From positions 1 to 7,329 of the forward strand of contig CAJPSL010000020.1 of the NCBI GenBank assembly GCA_905373315.1: a DNA stretch of 7,329 nucleotides. Direction: 5' to 3'. The translations under genes and the position numbers were made by a program. This DNA comes from Candidatus Saccharimonadota bacterium (GTDB taxonomy: Bacteria; Patescibacteriota; Saccharimonadia; Saccharimonadales; Saccharimonadaceae). How positions within the stretch are numbered: position 1 is the stretch's first letter; each line of letters opens with the position of its first letter. This document shows, in pieces, positions 6,596-7,329 of the stretch. The notes under the pieces are model-generated. The model was not told where the DNA came from. It was given only the letters and a program-made list of their open reading frames with translations, and did not search any database.

Positions 6596-6624
6596 ACTTT
6601 TCCACAATTTTGTGGAAAAGTTTT
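6596..6624 (+). terminator. intrinsic terminator after the GH1 gene; stem arms resemble DnaA boxes
   Basis: A perfect 11-bp inverted repeat, ACTTTTCCACA (6596-6606) and TGTGGAAAAGT (6611-6621), encloses the loop ATTT and runs into TTTT (6621-6624). It lies 27 nt after the GH1 stop, as a rho-independent terminator should. Each arm contains TTTTCCACA (6598-6606, and its inverse at 6611-6619), which resembles a DnaA box (TTWTNCACA), so a second role as a paired DnaA site cannot be excluded. Confidence 0.75.
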
Positions 6625-6628
6625 CGTT

Positions 6629-6644
6629 TGGGGATAAAATGGGT
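6629..6644 (+). promoter_or_regulatory. upstream pair of MraZ-box-like repeats
   Basis: TGGGG (6629-6633) and TGGGT (6640-6644) are spaced 11 bp start to start, one base more than the ideal phase. They lie about 30 bp upstream of the better-phased pair in the promoter and may extend the MraZ operator. Weaker than the downstream pair. Confidence 0.35.
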
Positions 6645-6663
6645 AGAAAGTACTAAAAAGGAC

Positions 6664-6693
6664 TTGCAAGTGGGTAGTTGTGGGTAGTATTAT
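6664..6693 (+). promoter_or_regulatory. putative mraZ promoter
   Basis: TTGCAA (6664-6669) and TATTAT (6688-6693) are separated by 18 nt. An alternative -10, TAGTAT (6685-6690), gives 15 nt. The expected transcription start is near 6700, leaving a leader of about 87 nt, unlike the leaderless genes upstream. The two best MraZ boxes lie between the -35 and -10 elements. Confidence 0.5.
6671..6685 (+). promoter_or_regulatory. MraZ operator: phased TGGGT repeats
   Basis: TGGGT occurs at 6671-6675 and 6681-6685 with a 5-nt spacer, exactly the TGGGN-N5-TGGGN pattern that MraZ proteins bind in front of their own gene in other bacteria. Both boxes sit inside the predicted promoter, so binding should block RNA polymerase. 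A weaker TGG at 6702 continues close to the 10-bp phase after one skipped turn. Confidence 0.7.
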
Positions 6694-6699
6694 GAAGTC

Positions 6700-6743
6700 A
6701 GTGGTAACGGCAACAAGCCGTTGAACAATAACAAACAACCACT
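6700..6743 (+). other. folded 5' leader of the mraZ transcript
   Basis: AGTGGT (6700-6705) pairs perfectly with ACCACT (6738-6743), and directly inside it AACGGC (6706-6711) pairs with GCCGTT (6717-6722) around an AACAA loop. The two helices could stack end to end. The outer strand begins at the predicted transcription start. No T-run follows, so it is not a terminator. An mRNA-stabilising 5' structure or a regulatory fold is possible. Confidence 0.4.
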
Positions 6744-6772
6744 AACATTAAAAAATCAATCTAATTCCGTCA

Positions 6773-6781
6773 GGGAAGGAG
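6773..6781 (+). promoter_or_regulatory. Shine-Dalgarno of mraZ, fixes the start at 6787
   Basis: GGGAAGGAG lies 5 nt before the GTG at 6787. It is the strongest ribosome-binding site in the window and shows that the organism does use the anti-Shine-Dalgarno, although most genes here lack one. It argues against the TTG at 6721, which has no such site and adds 22 residues unlike any MraZ N-terminus. Confidence 0.8.
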
Positions 6782-6786
6782 CCTCA

Positions 6787-7161
6787 GTGCAAGTAGATTA
6801 CTTTGAGCGAAAGCTGGACGACAAGCGTCGTTTGACGATGCCAGCTGAACTCAGAGAGGAATTTGCGTCTGGTGTGGTTCTGACCAGAGGGTTTGGTAAA
6901 TATCTCCACCTCTATCCACGGCGTGTCTGGGATAAGGAAGTCGAGAGCGCTTTGCAGGGTAGTATCCTGGATGAGCGAATTGCCGACCTGAACGTTAAGT
7001 TTCGACGGGGTAAGACAGCATCCACGCTTGACCAAAAACAGGGTCGAGTGACAGTAGAGCAGCATTTGCTGGACTATGCTGGCATTGATCGGGAAATTGT
7101 GGCGGTTCGCGCCGGAGCATATTTCCGAGTGATGGCAGCCGATGCAGTCGACGCGGATTGA
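6787..7161 (+). CDS. mraZ: transcriptional regulator MraZ
   Basis: MraZ is the DNA-binding repressor encoded first in the division and cell-wall (dcw) cluster. It forms rings and binds TGGGN repeats in its own promoter. From the GTG at 6787 it has 124 residues, somewhat short of the usual 140-150 because the C-terminus is trimmed. It has the two tandem AbrB-like halves of the family: residues 4-56 (YFERKLDDKRRLTMPAELR) and 70-117 (FRRGKTASTLDQKQGRVTV, then LLDYAGIDREIVAVRAG). The DNA-contact motif of the first half, normally LDxKGR, is LDDKRR here (D11 to R15 keeps D-x(3)-R). In the second half the usual DKQGR is preceded by the Asp and reads QKQGR, so the D-x(3)-R spacing is shifted by one. 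The proper start is marked by the Shine-Dalgarno. Typical downstream genes (rsmH, ftsI, mraY) would lie beyond the window. Confidence 0.9.
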   Translation: MQVDYFERKLDDKRRLTMPAELREEFASGVVLTRGFGKYLHLYPRRVWDKEVESALQGSILDERIADLNVKFRRGKTASTLDQKQGRVTVEQHLLDYAGIDREIVAVRAGAYFRVMAADAVDAD

Positions 7162-7329
7162 TGAATTGTACGCACATTAACAATTAGGAAACCTCTCGAG
7201 ATCAACTACCTGGGTATTTGAGAAGAGCACTCGTGGCTATTTGCTCCACAATAAAAACGGCAATGCACCTTCCTTAAAACACCTCCCAAAAAAACTCCAC
7301 CTCACACATAAGTCTCTTTTGGAAAACAC
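7162..7329. other. region after mraZ with no recognisable gene
   Basis: An ATG overlapping the mraZ stop (7161-7163) opens only an 8-codon frame ending at TAG 7185-7187. The frame from 7181 to the window edge is open but has no usual start near its beginning, and its translation (for example GYLLHNKNGNAPSLKHLPKK) resembles neither RsmH nor anything else I know. The last 69 bases are strongly C- and A-rich with about four G, unlike the genes. Probably the spacer or leader of the next cluster gene. A start at a TTG near 7319 cannot be judged. Confidence 0.4.

Noticed and set aside
6721..6786. TTG start at 6721 extending mraZ by 22 residues
   Set aside because: No ribosome-binding site precedes it, the extension is low-complexity and unlike MraZ, and a strong Shine-Dalgarno serves the GTG at 6787.
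6569..6786. tRNA or small RNA gene in the spacer before mraZ
   Set aside because: No cloverleaf or TTCRA-type arm is visible. The spacer is accounted for by terminator, operator, promoter and leader.
7181..7329. Open frame running off the window end as the start of rsmH
   Set aside because: The translation has no HxPVLL-type RsmH start and no good initiation codon with a ribosome-binding site. Left as unassigned.
1..7329. CRISPR array, insertion sequence or alternative genetic code
   Set aside because: No regularly spaced repeats, transposase motifs or terminal repeats are seen. TGA acts as a normal stop at the end of mraZ and is not read through in any gene.

Overview
This window looks like a compact chromosomal segment from a small-genome bacterium. 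My best guess is Candidatus Saccharibacteria (TM7) or another Patescibacteria lineage. The reasons are the very tight gene packing, all seven genes on the + strand, several start codons sitting 6-7 nt after a -10 box with no Shine-Dalgarno, a family 1 glycosidase just ahead of mraZ, and proteins that match known families only distantly. The genes read with the ordinary code (TAA, TAG and TGA all act as stops), so the UGA-recoded patescibacterial lineages are disfavoured. The taxonomic call is inference from style, not from a marker gene.

Layout. Positions 1-50 may hold the tail of an upstream gene. Positions 66-1769 encode a 567-residue protein that I read as a highly divergent RelA/SpoT homologue: a degenerate HD hydrolase half followed by a synthetase half that keeps the spaced R-x-K-x(3)-S-x(3)-K motif, the core Asp, and the E-x-Q...G-x-x-A-A-H...K block. 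Next come a complete ribonuclease HI (1778-2203), an unrecognised 171-residue soluble protein (2227-2742), a DUF4868/KwaB-like protein (2779-3756), and a Pif1/RecD-like DNA helicase (3759-5279) that starts two bases after the KwaB-like stop codon. A cytoplasmic GH1 glycosidase (5306-6568) follows and ends in a strong hairpin terminator. The last gene is mraZ (6787-7161), the regulator that opens division and cell-wall clusters. Its promoter carries TGGGN repeats with 10-bp phasing, as expected for autorepression.

How the genes may work together. RNase HI and the Pif1-like helicase both act on nucleic-acid structures such as R-loops and stalled forks. The KwaB-like protein belongs to the family of the DNA-binding effector of the Kiwa anti-phage system, but no KwaA membrane partner is present. 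A KwaB-like/Pif1-like translationally coupled pair, in a run that also contains a divergent alarmone-synthetase-like protein, is the best candidate here for an undescribed system. Conserved replication-repair housekeeping in this lineage is an equally fair reading.

Regulation is unusually legible. Four genes (rnhA, the 171-residue gene, the KwaB-like gene and the GH1 gene) each have their own -10 box 6-7 nt before the start codon, which predicts leaderless mRNAs. Only the helicase (coupled) and mraZ show a Shine-Dalgarno. No tRNA, rRNA, CRISPR array, insertion sequence or long repeat was seen. No gene-free stretch exceeds about 220 bases.
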